Shown here piece by piece: positions 1 through 13,173 of a DNA stretch of 64,000 nucleotides; position 1 is the first letter of the stretch, and every line of letters begins with the position of its first letter. The translations under genes and the position numbers were made by a program. The stretch covers positions 1,038,380 to 1,102,379 of the forward strand of contig CM039181.1 in assembly GCA_008360975.2 (NCBI GenBank). Direction: 5' to 3'. This stretch comes from Lichenostomus cassidix. Taxonomy: Eukaryota > Chordata > Aves > Passeriformes > Meliphagidae. The notes beneath the pieces were generated by a model. That model worked only from the letters and a program-made list of their open reading frames with translations, was not told the DNA's origin and searched no databases.

Positions 1-2492
1 TCAAAAGAAAAAAAAAATTAATAAATGCTTCAGCTAGTGAGAGTTCTCTATTCAAATGTAGGACCTCTCCATGAAGGAAAAACCCCATAGCTTCCCATTA
101 TTGAAGATGCTCCAGCTCCTCATTGCTGCTCCTGGAGCTGAAGGATTTGCTGCTGCTTTAGCTGAAGTGAACAGAATGCAGTGCAAGAGAATTGCTTTTG
201 TCCTTGTGCAAGTGAATTCACCTTCCAGCAAAGGGACAAACAAACACCTTCCCATCAACAAACATCACTGTCACACCCCAGCCTCCCCTGGAGCCTCCCT
301 GGGGTCACAGAGCAGAACCCATGAGCCACGTGCAGGCTAATTAAACAGCTAATTAACTCTTGCCAAGGCACTTTGCTGCCCACAGCCATCTCTGTCTCCA
401 TAAACCCAAAGGGACAACCATGCAGTAGTGGGACAAGATCCACTGAGCTTCCTTCAGCTCCCTCAGAAACCCATCTGACCCTCCCTGCTGGATCAGAATG
501 TGTTTTTCACATTCTTGTCAGATGGGAGGACTGAAGGGCAATAAAGGATCTGTCCTAATGCCACTGAACTCCTCATTTCCAGTCTCCTACCCAGAAAACC
601 TACTCTTTGCAGTCACTCACTGCCATAAAAACAAGATGTTTGATGAGCAAACTTCAGTGCAGAGAACATGTGAATCAATTCAATCCAGGTCCTGGACGTT
701 AGACATTACCACATTCGTCCATTTCATTTATTTTAATTTTAATTTTTTTTTAATTCAGTGATAGCAATTACAAACTTTAACACACAGATTCCAAGCTACT
801 AACCCTCAGTACAACTCCTATTAAAACCCCAGGCTTCCATGCATCCAGAGCAATTAGGTTTGTGTAAAATACAAACCAAAAGAGATGCCCAAGAGATGTA
901 AATCAGCAAAGCCCTGCTGAAGTCACAGTGATTTATAGAGCCCAGGAGCTCAGCTCAGTGAAGCTTTCTGCATTTGGCTTTCTCAGAGCTCTCACTATTC
1001 TCTCCTTCCCCTCCTCAGATTCCCATCAAATGCAGCCCTGGAACAGAAATGTTCTTTTCCCAACTTGGCTTCAGTCGTGGCTGCAGCTCTCAATGGCACA
1101 TGACCTGTCAAGATAAAATATGTTTGGGGACACAGAATCTCTGCTGAGCGTTTTATTGACTGAACTCCACCATTTCTGAAAGGCAGCCAACATTCTTGAA
1201 GGTATCTAAATGTCTTTGTTTGCTAAATATTACCCATGGGCAGATATAAGAACCCAAAAATCCTCAGTTGTTTGTGTAATTTGAGTTATGTGCCACGCGT
1301 TGCCCATCATGATATATTCATTTATTTTTGCAAGCAAACAAAACAAATCTCAGCTACAAGTTGCTTTGGGACGTACACAATGCAGAATTATCTTGGGAAC
1401 TCCTCAAAGCAGTTATTTTGCCCACAAAATGTCTGCAGGTCATTCAGAAACTACAATTTTGCTCCCTAAAAAAAAAAAAAATTAAAAAGGCAACCCAAAG
1501 CAAAACAAAAACTTGTACGAAGTTTAGGACTTCACTGCAGCTTTTCTTTCCAGATGCTGCAGGAGAGTCAGGGTGGTTAAGATGAAGATACAGAGTCGTT
1601 ACTGATGCCACAAAATACTCCCAGCAACATCTCACAGGAGGAAAATGACTCTTGGAAAAACCAGAATACATGAGAAAAAGAATGAAGCCACCTGGCAGGA
1701 ATATCCCACGTTAAATCTCATCCTGGAACAAACCCTGGCTGCTCAAAACACTTCTTTCTAAATGTTAAGCCTCCCAGAAAGCAATTGTAAAACCCCAGGG
1801 TTCTAAATAGAGACCAAAACTGTAAACCTAATAATTTGCTCCCCTTGTTTGAATTAGTGACCCAAACATCAGTTGATCCACATTACTTCACTTCAGGCAT
1901 TCTCTGCAGAGGAGAATCAAAAACTGCCCAAGTGGAGGAATTAGGAAGCTGCAAGATCAAAGGGCAGGAGCAGAAAAACCTCAGCAGCTGCTGATAGACT
2001 TACCTGCCCTCAGTTTGGGGAGGAATCACTTGAATTAAAACATCTCAGCTTTCATTCCAGGACCTCCAAACACTCTGCAGAGCCTCACTTAGCCTCAAGC
2101 ACAGCATTGCTGTGAGGAACAGCTGCTGGAACTGCCAAAAATTCAGGAAACAAGTGCAGAATGATAGCAGATTAATAAGGTTTTGTCCTCAACAGGGAGT
2201 GACAGGTCTGGAGAATAATGCAGAGACCAGAGCAGTGTGTGAGCACAGAGATCTTCCACAGCAAGATCAGATTGCTATTTCCACCTCAGCAATCACTGCA
2301 GGGCTTGCTGCAGGCAGCCCTTCACCTCTGTGCTGCTGCACAAACCTAAATATGGTTTTCTACATAAATAAACAGGGAAAAAAATCCCAAATTCTGCTGA
2401 AGCAAAACCAAAGCTGCACCAGAAGTGAAGCCCAACAGAATCCCATCTGCTCTAACACTCTTCTGCCTTGAGACAGATCAATCACAGCTTCA

Positions 2493-2592
2493 GGTGCCTC
2501 AAGAGAAAATCTTGAAGATCTTCAGATGCTTCAATATAAAATCTTGAAGATCTTCAGATGCTTCAATGTAAAATCTTGAAGATTTTATCAAG
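2493..2592. repeat. Tandem repeat, about 32-base unit, 3 copies
   Basis: Units read AAAATCTTGAAGATCTTCAG followed by ATGCTTCAATRT. AAGATCTT is itself a palindrome, so each copy could form a small hairpin. The last copy is truncated. Confidence 0.9.
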
Positions 2593-5500
2593 TGCTCAAT
2601 TTTGAAGCTGCTCACTTAACTACGGATTTACCAGAGAGTTTGGAAAAAAAATTTTAAAAAAAAGCTACTTTCACCAAGATGCTTTAAACAGAAGAAAAGA
2701 GCAGGAAGAAGTGTCAGAGGTCAGCTCTGCAGCTCTGTTGAATTCACTTTAATGTACACCCAGAAGAATGCAAAGCAGTATTTTTTCTCTCCCATTCTGC
2801 CTGCAAAGCTCAGCTCAAGCCATCACCTCTGTCTGCTGACACCACTCAGGTAACTCAGGCTGAACCTGGCCAGCTGTGAGACATTTGCTGAAGTAATTAC
2901 ATTTATTTCTCCAGATTACATGGGTTTGGGTTTCACTCACTGATGGACTAGAAAAATCAGAAGTTTCGATTTTGCAGCTCAGGTTCAGCACTGCTTTAAT
3001 CAAAGACAGCACTGGAGCTGCTAACCATAAAAACTGAAATACTGCAGCTAGTGTTGTTAGGACCCTCAGCTGTTGACATCAACCTCAGAATAACATCATT
3101 TCTTGTGCATAAAATCACGTAGATTTAAACATTTAGGCAATTGCTGTCTGATCATCATAGCCTTGGTACTGTGACAGGAAAAAAGAGAATAAGTTACTTT
3201 GAGCTCTTGGATAAGAAATAGAGACATTTTGCTGTATTTTCTAGCCATCAAATCAAGGAAACATGAGAATTCCAACCAGAAAAACTCCCTCTAGCACTCA
3301 GAGAAAATGAGACACCTCTCTGCTCCTCCCTGGCACATTTTCCCTGCAGCCCATTCTGGATTTCCACAGGTGCTGCTCAGAGCAGCATTTGGCTCTCCCA
3401 GGTGGCCTGACACATTCAGTGCAGTGAGCAGATATTCCCATATGTTTTATACATCCATCAAGCACATTTCCCAGACTAAACCCTCTCCCAGAGAGTCTCC
3501 CCAGGCTGAGAGTCTGATTTTGGCCTCACTGACTCCCTTGCAGATGAAAAGCAGCTCCACTGCAGGCAGTGAGGTCAGCCTGGTGCTGGAGGTGGGTGAG
3601 ATCATGGCAGACCTTGTCCACAAGAAAACCAGCTGCTGCTAACCCTTCTGCAAGTTTCCATTCATTAGGGGGTTTTTTTTGGTTTTTTTTTTTGCTTGAG
3701 TTCACATGAGCATCATCCACTGGCCAAGAAACACATTTTAGAATGATAGCTATTTCCCCTTGCTAAAAACTAGAAAGTGCAGCAAACCTTCCCAACCCTC
3801 ACTGAAACAAAAAAAAAAAAAAAGAAAAAAATATTTTATTGTATTTCATTAATAAACAGAGGTGTTTATGGACAAAACAGGTGTGAATTTACTTTTGGGA
3901 TTCATCCTGCACTGTCTAGAGGATAGGAACAAGATGATCCATGCATATCTTTCCCAGCTTTTCAATTTTTTTTTTTTTGGGGGGGGAGATTGGTGCTGCT
4001 TTTGGGGGTTTTTTTTACACCTATAGTTTCTGGTGTTTCATTCTAAATTGGGAAACAGTGAGAGTAGCTGTTTAAATTCAGTGTAGCTATTTAAACTCAG
4101 CCTCATTCAGGATCAATGAAAGCATTTCCATGCCTGCTGATGCCAACAGCCTTTCCATCAGTGACTTCCCATCGCCCTGGAGGGTCACAGGAGAGACAGA
4201 ACTCAGATCATAATGTCTTTTCCAGCTCATCACACCAATCTCCAGGCTTTCAGAACTACAGAACTGTATTTTGCCCTGTGAGTCAGATTCATTGCCTGTC
4301 ACCACTTCAATCCATTCATTTATGGCAAAATGTATTTCCTACATGTTTCCCACACATACAGTAAATTCCTGTCATTGTTCACTGAGATGAGCAGATTTTA
4401 TCAGATATTCTCACACAGAAGGCAAACACACCATCACTCCCTCTCCACTTTGATTGAGTTTAATAAAACTCATATTAAGTTTGCCATAAATTGACGCCAA
4501 GAAAGGAGTTCACCTCTATTTACAGATGAGAGTGAACAGAGGAAAAAACCAAAAAAATCCAAAAAAACCCAAAACAAGCTGCCTATTTTGGAACATCTGG
4601 GTTACAAATCACTTAGGGAAGGAGGAAACCAAGGGCAAAATTACTCCAAAACATGCATCATTTACATTTTCCTCTTTTAAGAGGTAAAAGGAAAACAAAG
4701 TCTGCCATCTCCCTTTGGAATCAGGAGGATGGTAAAAATAGAAGAAAGGAAAAGCATTTCTGACCATGCAATAATCCTTATTGCAATAATGTGCTTATTA
4801 CTCAAGGACTTTTTCCAAAGGCTCCAGATGCTGTTTAAAAAGCTGATATAAAGCAGAGTTTCTCACAATCCAAATCCTGAATGAAAAAAACATGAATGAG
4901 ATTAGATAAGTAGTCCTTTTGGTTTCCAAGCTGGCTATCCCTGGTCCTTCTAAGAGCTGGAAAACAGAATTATTCATGTGCTACTCTTGCATTACCCAGC
5001 AGTCCCAACTTGGGGCTGCTTTTGGCCACAGCAGAGCTCCTCAGTGGGGATCTGAGCATGGAAATGGTCAAGTGCACCTCCTCAGAGGCACTGCTGGCCA
5101 GAGAGGAAATATTTGGGGGAGCAGAGGGCTGGATTCAAACCCAGGGAGATGTCCTGTGGGTGATGTGACACCATGGCAAACCCAGCCTGAAACAGGAGTG
5201 AGGTGTGGATGAGCTCTGGGAGAGCCCATGGATCCATCCTGGCCACAGAATGGGGGTTTTTGGCAAAATTATTCAGGAGATCCCAGAGAATCTCTAGACT
5301 TACCAACATGGCACAGACAATGTGTTTCTAAGGTACTCAATGCAAAACAAAACAACAAAAATTTCAGAGGATCTCCAGCAAGCAGAGAACCTCCTGTCAG
5401 TCCATTGCTGCACTTAAACTGCTTTTTTCATGTGAAATAAAATGCAATTTCACCAACTCCTTTATCCCCACGATTCTCATGGCAGAGAGTACCAATCCCC

Positions 5501-5593
5501 AAACAAAAACTGAAAACCACAAATTCAAACCCAACTGTGCTCTGATGACTTTGCATCTCAATGCTGTCTGTGCAGCATTTCACTGCCTAGGAA

Positions 5594-5735
5594 CTGCTGT
5601 GGTGGGAAGAAAATCCCTGAGGAAAAAAGGTAGAAAACTGCTGTGGTGGAAAGAAAACCCCTGAGAAAAAAAAAAGGTAGAAAACTGCTGGTTTGGGTGT
5701 CTACTGTGGTGGGAAGAAAACCCCTGAGAGCTGCA
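5594..5735. repeat. Tandem repeat, about 45-base unit, 3 copies
   Basis: Each unit contains CTGTGGTGGGAAGAAAACCC followed by CTGAG and an A-run with GGTAGAAAA. The third unit has an inserted GTTTGGGTGTC segment. Confidence 0.88.
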
Positions 5736-7037
5736 TGGAGCACTGGGGAGCCTTCTCACCTCCCACCCAAAGCACATTGCTCCCTTCCTCCCCCAAAAAT
5801 CCCTTTTTATACAGACAAACTTATTTTCTTCACTCCTGTGGTTTCATTCCTAACCCTCAAACACTGACATTTCATCATTGCTTCTCTTAATGTGAGTGTT
5901 TTATACCTGGTGAGAATATTTTGTCCATTAATCCCAACTTTCAGTCGTATAAATGCACATGAGATGCACTGAAGAGCAAGGAGCTCTGTTCATATATGCA
6001 CTGCTAGAGGAAATGTTCATTTCTTGTTTGGGTTATATGGGGGGAGGAGAGGAAATTGGCTGTGTGTCTGGATTTAGTGGGAGGGTTAAGTGGCAAACGA
6101 GACTGAGTGTCATTTACAGGGATCTAAATAAAGGAATGGGGAAAAAACCTACTCACAGAGCGTTTCATTACACACAGCAGAGAAAACTGCAAGCAAACTA
6201 CACACCAAAGTTTCTGCTTTTCCTTTTTGTTGTCATCATGCTCCTTGATTGCACTCTGAATAAGGAATTTACTATTGTGGCTGCAGTGAATGAAGCTCAG
6301 ACCTTCCCATATATGGCAGAGCCTTTTAATCACCAGGCAGTGAGCAGCAGTGGAATTTCACTGCCTTTCTGGGTCTGCAGTGCCCTCTCTTGTATGAAAC
6401 ACCATTTCCCAGTGAATGCTCCTTCCTGGGATTTTGACCCAATTTCCTGCTGTCACTGTGGGTAGAAAACCAAACAAATTGGGTCACTTCTTGACAGCAA
6501 GCAGCTCAGAGAATTCTGAATTCCTCTAACTCCAGGAAATCAAACTGACTGCATCCAGTGGGTATTTTAAAAACCCCTCCCTCGACACCATTTCCATCCC
6601 TAAATGTATCCCAGAACAGCTACTGAAATCAAGTTCAGGTTCAGCCCAGCTGATGCCCAGGTTGAAACTTCTCCTTCATTTCCACCAATAGAGCAGAAAA
6701 GAGATTTGTGGTGTTTTAAATTACTGGGACAGCAGTAGGGAAATTCTCAGCTGGCCTGCTTTTGTCAGTATAACATACATTGGCCACAGAAATGCTTGGC
6801 TCCAGATCATCTGGATTGCCTGAAAGCTCTTGTTCGTATTTACAGCAATTAAACTGCTGCACTTCAGCCTTTAGAATCCAAGTTGTGTTTGAAGTGGCAA
6901 AGCAACAGCTGTGGCTTATCAGACATCAGAATGAAACTCCTCATTTCCATGGCAGGGGTGTGGCTCTGCTCATGGGGATTTGCTGTTCCCAAAGCCAAAC
7001 CCAGCAGCAAAGCCTCTCCTCTCTGCAGAGCCAGGGC

Positions 7038-7233
7038 TGCTCCAGAGCCACCCGGAGTGGTGCTGAGCAGGGAAATCAGAGCTCCCCAAACAGCTCCAGA
7101 GCCACCCTGAGTGATGCTGAGCAGGGAAATCCTGCAGGGAAAGCAGAGCTCACCAAGCTCTGCTCCAGAGCCATCCTGAGTGATGCTGAGCAGGGAAATC
7201 CTGCAGGGAAAGCAGAGCTCACCAAACTCTGCT
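7038..7233. repeat. Tandem repeat, about 69-base unit, nearly 3 copies
   Basis: Units carry CTCCAGAGCCACCCTGAGTG followed by ATGCTGAGCAGGGAAATCCTGCAGGG and AAGCAGAGCTCACCAA. The first unit lacks part of its middle. Both strands are open across it because the unit length is a multiple of three. Confidence 0.92.
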
Positions 7234-7442
7234 GTAGATCTCACAGCTAACCCAGCCCCATTCCTATTTCCACACATTGCAGCCAAGCTCTTGGAATTTC
7301 TTTTCCAAACCTATGGGTTTTAACTAGGCTGGAGCAAAGCCAAACTCTCGATGGCTATTGAAATTTTCAGGAGAAAGGACGTTATCACGAGGTCATTAGG
7401 AAGATGCAGACAAAGTCCTTTGCCTCCTCCATCCTCCATTCC

Positions 7443-7616
7443 AATTACTCCACTGGCTTAAGATGTTGCTGCTTTTTCCCTTCCTTTCCTCTGCTTCCTC
7501 AGCTATTTTATCCTAGCCTCACTGCAAGCCAGCAGGACAGTCCCCACAAAAAATTCCTCCTGCCTTCAACCCATAAACACTGCTGTAGACAGGATTTTCT
7601 CATCAGGAGGATCAGA
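7443..7616. repeat. Dispersed direct duplication, copy 1
   Basis: Shares about 175-195 bases with 9341-9535, from AATTACTCCA through AAGCCAGCAGGACAGTCCCC and GACAGGATTTTCTCATCAGG to AGGATCAGA. Similarity is high apart from a length change in the internal CT-rich tract. Confidence 0.93.
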
Positions 7617-8058
7617 ACCCACTGAGACTGAGCAGGAATTGTCCTCAGTACAACAGCTAGTAGAAAATCACGGTCTGGGTTGTCACATTATCACTGCTAG
7701 ATCCTCTGAAATGGTGAGGAATTATCAAAGGTGATGTCTTTGTGCTTCTGGGATGAAAGATTTTAGCGGGGTGAACAGTGTGGCTCAAGAAGGGAAAAAA
7801 ATCAAATTCGAGTGAGGGCCTTTTCAGCATTAGAGAGCTCCCTGCCAAATGAAAGAATGAAGTGGGAAAGGCTACTAACGCCCTGTGGCAGTCAGAGAGA
7901 CAGCAGAGAACATCAAAGGCTGCAAATAACAACCAAACAATGGTCTGATCACAGCCTGCTGCACTGGGGCAGAGCTGCCTTTGGGGAGGAATGGAATCCA
8001 ACGGGCACAAGGCTAAGGATCCAACCTTGGCTGCTGAACGAGCCCAGGAGCTGCTGCT

Positions 8059-8195
8059 CTGCACCCCTGGGACCATCAGGGTTTGTCCTGGGAGCTCAGG
8101 ATCAGGGTTTGTCCTGAGCTGACAGAATCAGGGCTTGTCCTGCACCCCTGGGACCATCAGGGCTTGTCCTGAGCTGATAGAATCAGGGTTTGGGT
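8059..8195. repeat. Tandem repeat, about 80-base unit
   Basis: TGCACCCCTGGGACCATCAG occurs at about 8060 and 8140, and each is followed by shorter ATCAGGGTTTGTCCTGAGCT-type subrepeats. It is a nested, imperfect array. Confidence 0.88.
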
Positions 8196-9340
8196 TTGTC
8201 CAGCCCTGCTCCCCAGGCACAGCCAGCTCCTTTGGACAAGGATACACAACAGATCTCAGGCCCTTTGCTGACACAGCTGTGACACTTTCAGGCTCCCTTA
8301 GCCATTGAATACATCATGAGGCTCTTCCTCACCCCAAGCCATTTCCCTTTCAGCAGTGGCACAGTGATTTCCAAGCCCCTCAGGTCTCCACAGGCTTGAG
8401 GGGAGATTGGGAAGCTCACAGTTGTCCTCCTGCATTTAGCAACATCCTCCCTGCAAAGTTACCCTTTTTAATAGATCCCAAACCAGAGCATTTCCAGCAA
8501 AACCTTATCTCCACAAATCTATTTATAACCCTTCTGTGAGCTAAATTCCAAAGATTTTTTTTTTTTGGCCATTTAAGGACATAAACCAGAAAATGTGCAA
8601 ACGGGTGGGTTCCACTCTGCTTCACACCCTCCCCAGCACGTCTCAAGGGAAAATCCTCTTTATTTGTATTCTCTACACAAGAGGGTGTGGAAAACATGGA
8701 ATGTTTCCATTGCCTGAAATCTTCCCCTAACATTTTCCCCACTGCAGCCTGGCCTGGCCTCAGGGGTGACAATTCCAGCTGCTCCCATCAACGTGAGGCT
8801 CAACAAGCTGATAAGCTCCAGCAGCTTGCTGAGCAGTTTTGCTTCCAAGCTGGTGACACTCTGGTGGATCTGTGAGCTCAAACTGCCTTCGTGCATTTTT
8901 GGGATACACATGACAGCTTCACAGGGAGGCTGATTCAGATGCAGCACCAGCAATTCAATCTTCAAACACCCAGGGAATTCTCTCTAGACATGAGAGCACA
9001 GGGTCACCACTGAGCCTCATCCACCTTCCACCTCCTTCCCTGGGCTGCAGTGGTTTTACACCCAAAATCTAGAAATCAAACATACCTGTGTGAACACACC
9101 GAGAAAAAAATTCCAAGATCTTCTGGGAAACCAGTCAAAAATCAGGTTTTAGCCAGTGCTTAAACCTGGCATTTTGGAGTTGCAAATTCCTCATAAACAC
9201 TAATGAACCAAGCCCCAGCAGCCCCATGGGCTAAATACAGAAAGCACAGATTATCCTCTGCTTGGAGATAGAGAAACAGACACACAGCCATTGAGTGACT
9301 CACCAGGTATTTATGACCACAGGAAAAAATTCAAAGGAGA

Positions 9341-9535
9341 AATTACTCCAGTGGCTTAAGATATTGCTGCTTTTTCCCTTTCTTTTCCCTTTTTTCTTTT
9401 CCCTTTCCCTACTTCCTCAGCTATTTTATCCTACCCTCACTGCAAGCCAGCAGGACAGTCCCCACAAAAAATTCCTCCTGCATTCAACCCACAAACACTG
9501 CTGTAGACAAGATTTTCTCATCAGGAGGATCAGAT
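9341..9535. repeat. Dispersed direct duplication, copy 2
   Basis: Partner of 7443-7616, in the same orientation about 1.9 kb away. It is about 20 bases longer because the TTTCCC tract is expanded. No element ends or target-site duplications are visible. Confidence 0.93.
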
Positions 9536-9689
9536 CTATACTTCAGAGAGTTCTTCCCTGTCTTCCCCACACCTCTGTAAGCAGTAAGCACATTTCCAAA
9601 GGAAAAACACAGGAAAAGCAGCTCCTGCTGAATGCAGGGTGGGAAGCACAGAGCTAACACAGCAGGACTGGCAGGCAGCTCAGGAGCAC

Positions 9690-9825
9690 TGGAACATCCA
9701 AGAACCTTTCTGGCTGATCAGATTGGAACATCCAAGAACCTTTCTGGCTGATCAGATTGGAACATCCAAGAACCTTTCTGGCTGATCAGATTGGAACATC
9801 CAAGAACCTTTTTGGTTGATCAGAT
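9690..9825. repeat. Tandem repeat, 34-base unit, 4 copies
   Basis: Units start at 9690, 9724, 9758 and 9792 and contain GGAACATCCAAGAACCTTTC followed by TGGCTGATCAGAT. The last copy has a few substitutions. There is no spacer between units. Confidence 0.97.
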
Positions 9826-10180
9826 CTGTCCCCAAAAATGCAGGAGCAAGCTCCCCCGGGGGTGGGAGGGATCCCAAATTACAGAGTACTGAGCATCCTG
9901 GGCTGGTTCAATGTACAAAAGCATCGGTAGGGGGAAAAAAATGTGATATAATTCAACTGTCCTTCGACCTTGGTGTTTCATCCAGAAAGGTCAGATCTAA
10001 TCTGATCTTCAAATGCCTCGGAGTCAAATTTCAGCTTTAGACAAATCCTCACAAGGCACTGGGAGGCAAATCCATCTCCCAGCAGCACCCCAGGAGGAAG
10101 TTCCTGCTCACAGGGAGTAGATTTCCTCCCATCCCAGTTCCCCCAAACCCATTCCCAGCCCTGTAACCCCTCAGCAGCTC

Positions 10181-10250
10181 TGCCCAGCACCAAACCATCC
10201 CTGCCCGGCACCAAACCATCCCTGCCCGGCACCAAACCATCCCTGCCCAC
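10181..10250. repeat. Tandem repeat, 21-base unit, about 3 copies
   Basis: The unit CCCTGCCCGGCACCAAACCA plus T is repeated with almost no change. Confidence 0.92.
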
Positions 10251-10645
10251 CTCTCCCAAGGCTCTGGAAGACAGCAACTCTCTCTCTACAAGCTGCCAGG
10301 GGTGAGTTACCACGAGGAGACAATTGCTAAAGAAGGAAAGCTTGCTTTGAAGGCAAACTCGCGCTCTGTGCAGCCCCAGGTGGGTGTGCCTCGGGCTGTG
10401 TACACCTGCAGACAAACCCTGCAGGCAAACCCTGCCCACTCCCCATGCAGCTCCTCTCAAAGGCAGCAAAAGGTTCTCAGGCTGCACTTTCCCTGCTGCC
10501 CTGTTCCCTTGTTTGGTGTTCCTGCCCTGCCCAGGGGAGCCCAGCAGATGGGCAGTTATGATCTCCTGGCCCTCTAACTCTTAGGCATATATGGTTTCTA
10601 TCCCTCTTGGGTCACACACTGCCATCAGATGGACCCCTGGCAGAC

Positions 10646-10885
10646 AGGGGTTAAGAGCTGCACTGATATTTAATACAAAATAAAAATCAGGCAGCCCACC
10701 AGAATAGGTCTGATGGAAGCAACTACTGAGAAAACAGAGCATTTTCACCATTAGAACATTCAAGTAGGGGTTAAGAACTCCAATGATCTGTAATACAAAA
10801 TAAAAATCAGGCAGCCCACCAGGACAGGTCTCACGTTAGCAACTACTGAGAAATCAGAGTACTTTCACCACTAGAACATTCAAGT
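10646..10885. repeat. Tandem duplication, 120-base unit
   Basis: Copy 1 is 10646-10765 and copy 2 is 10766-10885. Both start AGGGGTTAAGA and end AGAACATTCAAGT, with AATCAGGCAGCCCACCAG in the middle. They differ at scattered positions, so the event is not very recent. Confidence 0.93.
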
Positions 10886-13173
10886 TCTATTTGTCCTGCA
10901 GGAAGGAAGTCCTGCAGGCTCTCACTTTTCTGCAATGAAAAATCTCCCCCAGGCCAGGCTGCTCCAGCTGTGTGAAGGGAAGTGGGGAACAAGGAGCACT
11001 TCCAGTCAGCCTCTTGCCAGACCCTCCCTGGCATCTTCATGGGACAAAAGAGAGAAAAAGCCAAGGCCTTTGTAGGGTAATCTCCCCAAGTGGGATAATG
11101 ATCACTGCACCCTAAAACCCTGTGTGGGATTGGAGTGATGCTCTGTGCCACAAGGGACCCCAGGAAGGAATAAAAAACCTTCCCATCCAAATGCAGTTCA
11201 GTTTTCCCTCTGACACCAGCCAGAGGAACTTCAACCCCCTCAAAACTTCCCTTTCAGATCCCCCATCTCTCAGTGTCACTGTTGCTTTGTGTCCATCAGT
11301 GCTGGACAAGAAATAAAAGCACCAGGGAAGTGATTCCTGTCTCAGGCTGCTCCATGGCAGGATAATGCTGGGAGTGGATGAAGCAGCAGTTGTGGGAAAT
11401 CCTTATTCTCCTAAAATATGCTTACATCACTCACTGCCAGAGTGCACCAGGGCCTGGATCCATTAATGATGGTATTGATTGCAGCAGGACTGATGCTGTG
11501 AATTAATGAAAGCTGGGGAATTGATCCTCTTGTCACTGCCAGTGGCAACACAGAGGAGTTTTCAGGAAATACAAATTATTCCGATTGAGTCTCTTGTTCA
11601 GGGACATCTCAGCTGGTATTTCTGCCCTGCCATCATCATTTAGGTACTGTGTTAACTGAGATTGCCTGTCAGAGCAGCTTCCCCAAAAAAGGCATTCCTA
11701 CACTTTCTTCAGATATATTTGGGGAAGTTCTGCCCTGCTTTACCTTAAAGGCAATCCAATTAAGCCAATGGACTAAAAGTTTTGCTCCATTTGTAATTCA
11801 TGCTAAAAGGGTCTGTTCCATTGGTTTTGGAGTGTGAGATTTTAGGATCCCAGGCTGTCTAAATGGCAGGAGAAAAAGATGAGACTTGCTGCAGCTGAGG
11901 ATTTGCTGCTGCATTTAATGGGACAGAGAAAGAATGGAGGCAGAGCCCTGGGGTTCTTCACTGGCAAATCACACAAACACAACCATTCACAGCATGGTAT
12001 CTAAAATAGATAAATTATAATAAATACGTGGTTCTCACAAAAATATCCCACTCTGCCTCCTTATTTTCTTTGAGCTGCTGCCAAGGAGGGAATGTGTTAT
12101 TTTCCCAAATTATTCTCCTGTCACCTTTTAGCACGGGAATCCCTCTCAGGCAAATTGTACAAAAACTGCATACTCTGAAAAGAAATTCTCCTCTGAAAGC
12201 AAACACTCCATTTAAAAAAAGTCATTTTAAAACAGTTACGTTTTTATTCTTCCAAACAACACACGACATATGAGAGAAATCCATTCTAGCCCTGCAGGTC
12301 TGGCCAGAGATGAGCAGCTTGGTCAGAATCTGCAGCTACCAAATCCTCATCTGCAGTGAGCTTCCCTCCTTCCCTCCCTCTCTTCATTTTCCCAGCCCTT
12401 TCCCTGAGAAATTCCCTGCTCTGCAGAATATCTGCTATCAGCAGCCAGCCCTGCACAAAGCTGCCCAACTCATGTCAAGGAGCTGGAAGGGGAGTTTGCT
12501 CTGCCAGCAGCACTGAAACACAGATTTTCACAGCTCCAGTCCCACCCAAGTGCATTTTTTTCTCTCCCACCCTTTAACAGGAAAGACAACTTCACAAGAA
12601 ACATTCTGGCAATGCAGTGCTGAAGGCTGAAAACAAAATCTGATGCCATCTATTGTCAGCAATGCTTGTGTGAGAGGCTGCCATGGGGACATCTGCTCCA
12701 GCAGGCATCAGATCACTTACACTAACCAGAGCTGGGCTGGGTCTGTATCAGTTACCCCTGCAGGCTGCCCTGACAGCCAGGCTGCCCTCAAATCCACAGA
12801 TTAAGGTGCAAAATTAAAAGCAATTCACCAGACCTTAACGTGCTAAAAACTTTCTCATTGCAATGCCTTTAAAAAAAAAAAAAAATAAGGGGGGGAGATG
12901 GAAGAAAAGAAAGAAAAGGAAGGGTAGATAGTGGAGCAAAACCTAAGAAACCCAGCAAAGGATCAAAAATGGCCAAAAGGATCAAAACTGGGGTGGTGGG
13001 TACAGTGGGTGAGCAAACACACATCCCTGCAGCTCCCTAGGAACATCTGGAAGGCAGAGCACAGAACCCCCAGCAGCTCTCTGGATCCCTGAGCTGCTCA
13101 CCCAGCACAGACCCTGAGCCCAGCACAGAGCCTGAGCCTCACTCTCTCCCCAAATCCAGCCATACCTCCTTAC

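Larger units (their letters stand above)
1..13173 (-). other. Presumed CALD1 intron 1 (partial); no coding sequence recognised
   Basis: If the exon at 13174-13320 is real, everything below it is intron. I found no conserved coding exon: caldesmon exon 2 (a highly acidic and basic N-terminal coding segment) is not here in either orientation. The stretch carries many local tandem duplications, listed separately, and short A/T homopolymers (for example 3806-3829 and 3967-3979). Confidence 0.45.

Noticed and set aside
5953..6465. 170-codon plus-strand frame
   Set aside because: No family resemblance, no splice or promoter context, and its composition is like surrounding non-coding DNA.
9690..9825. 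Possible CRISPR-like array
   Set aside because: Repeats are contiguous without spacers, and the DNA is vertebrate.
1..13173. Search for caldesmon coding exons
   Set aside because: No segment on the minus strand encodes the characteristic charged N-terminal region; coding exons are presumed to lie beyond position 1.
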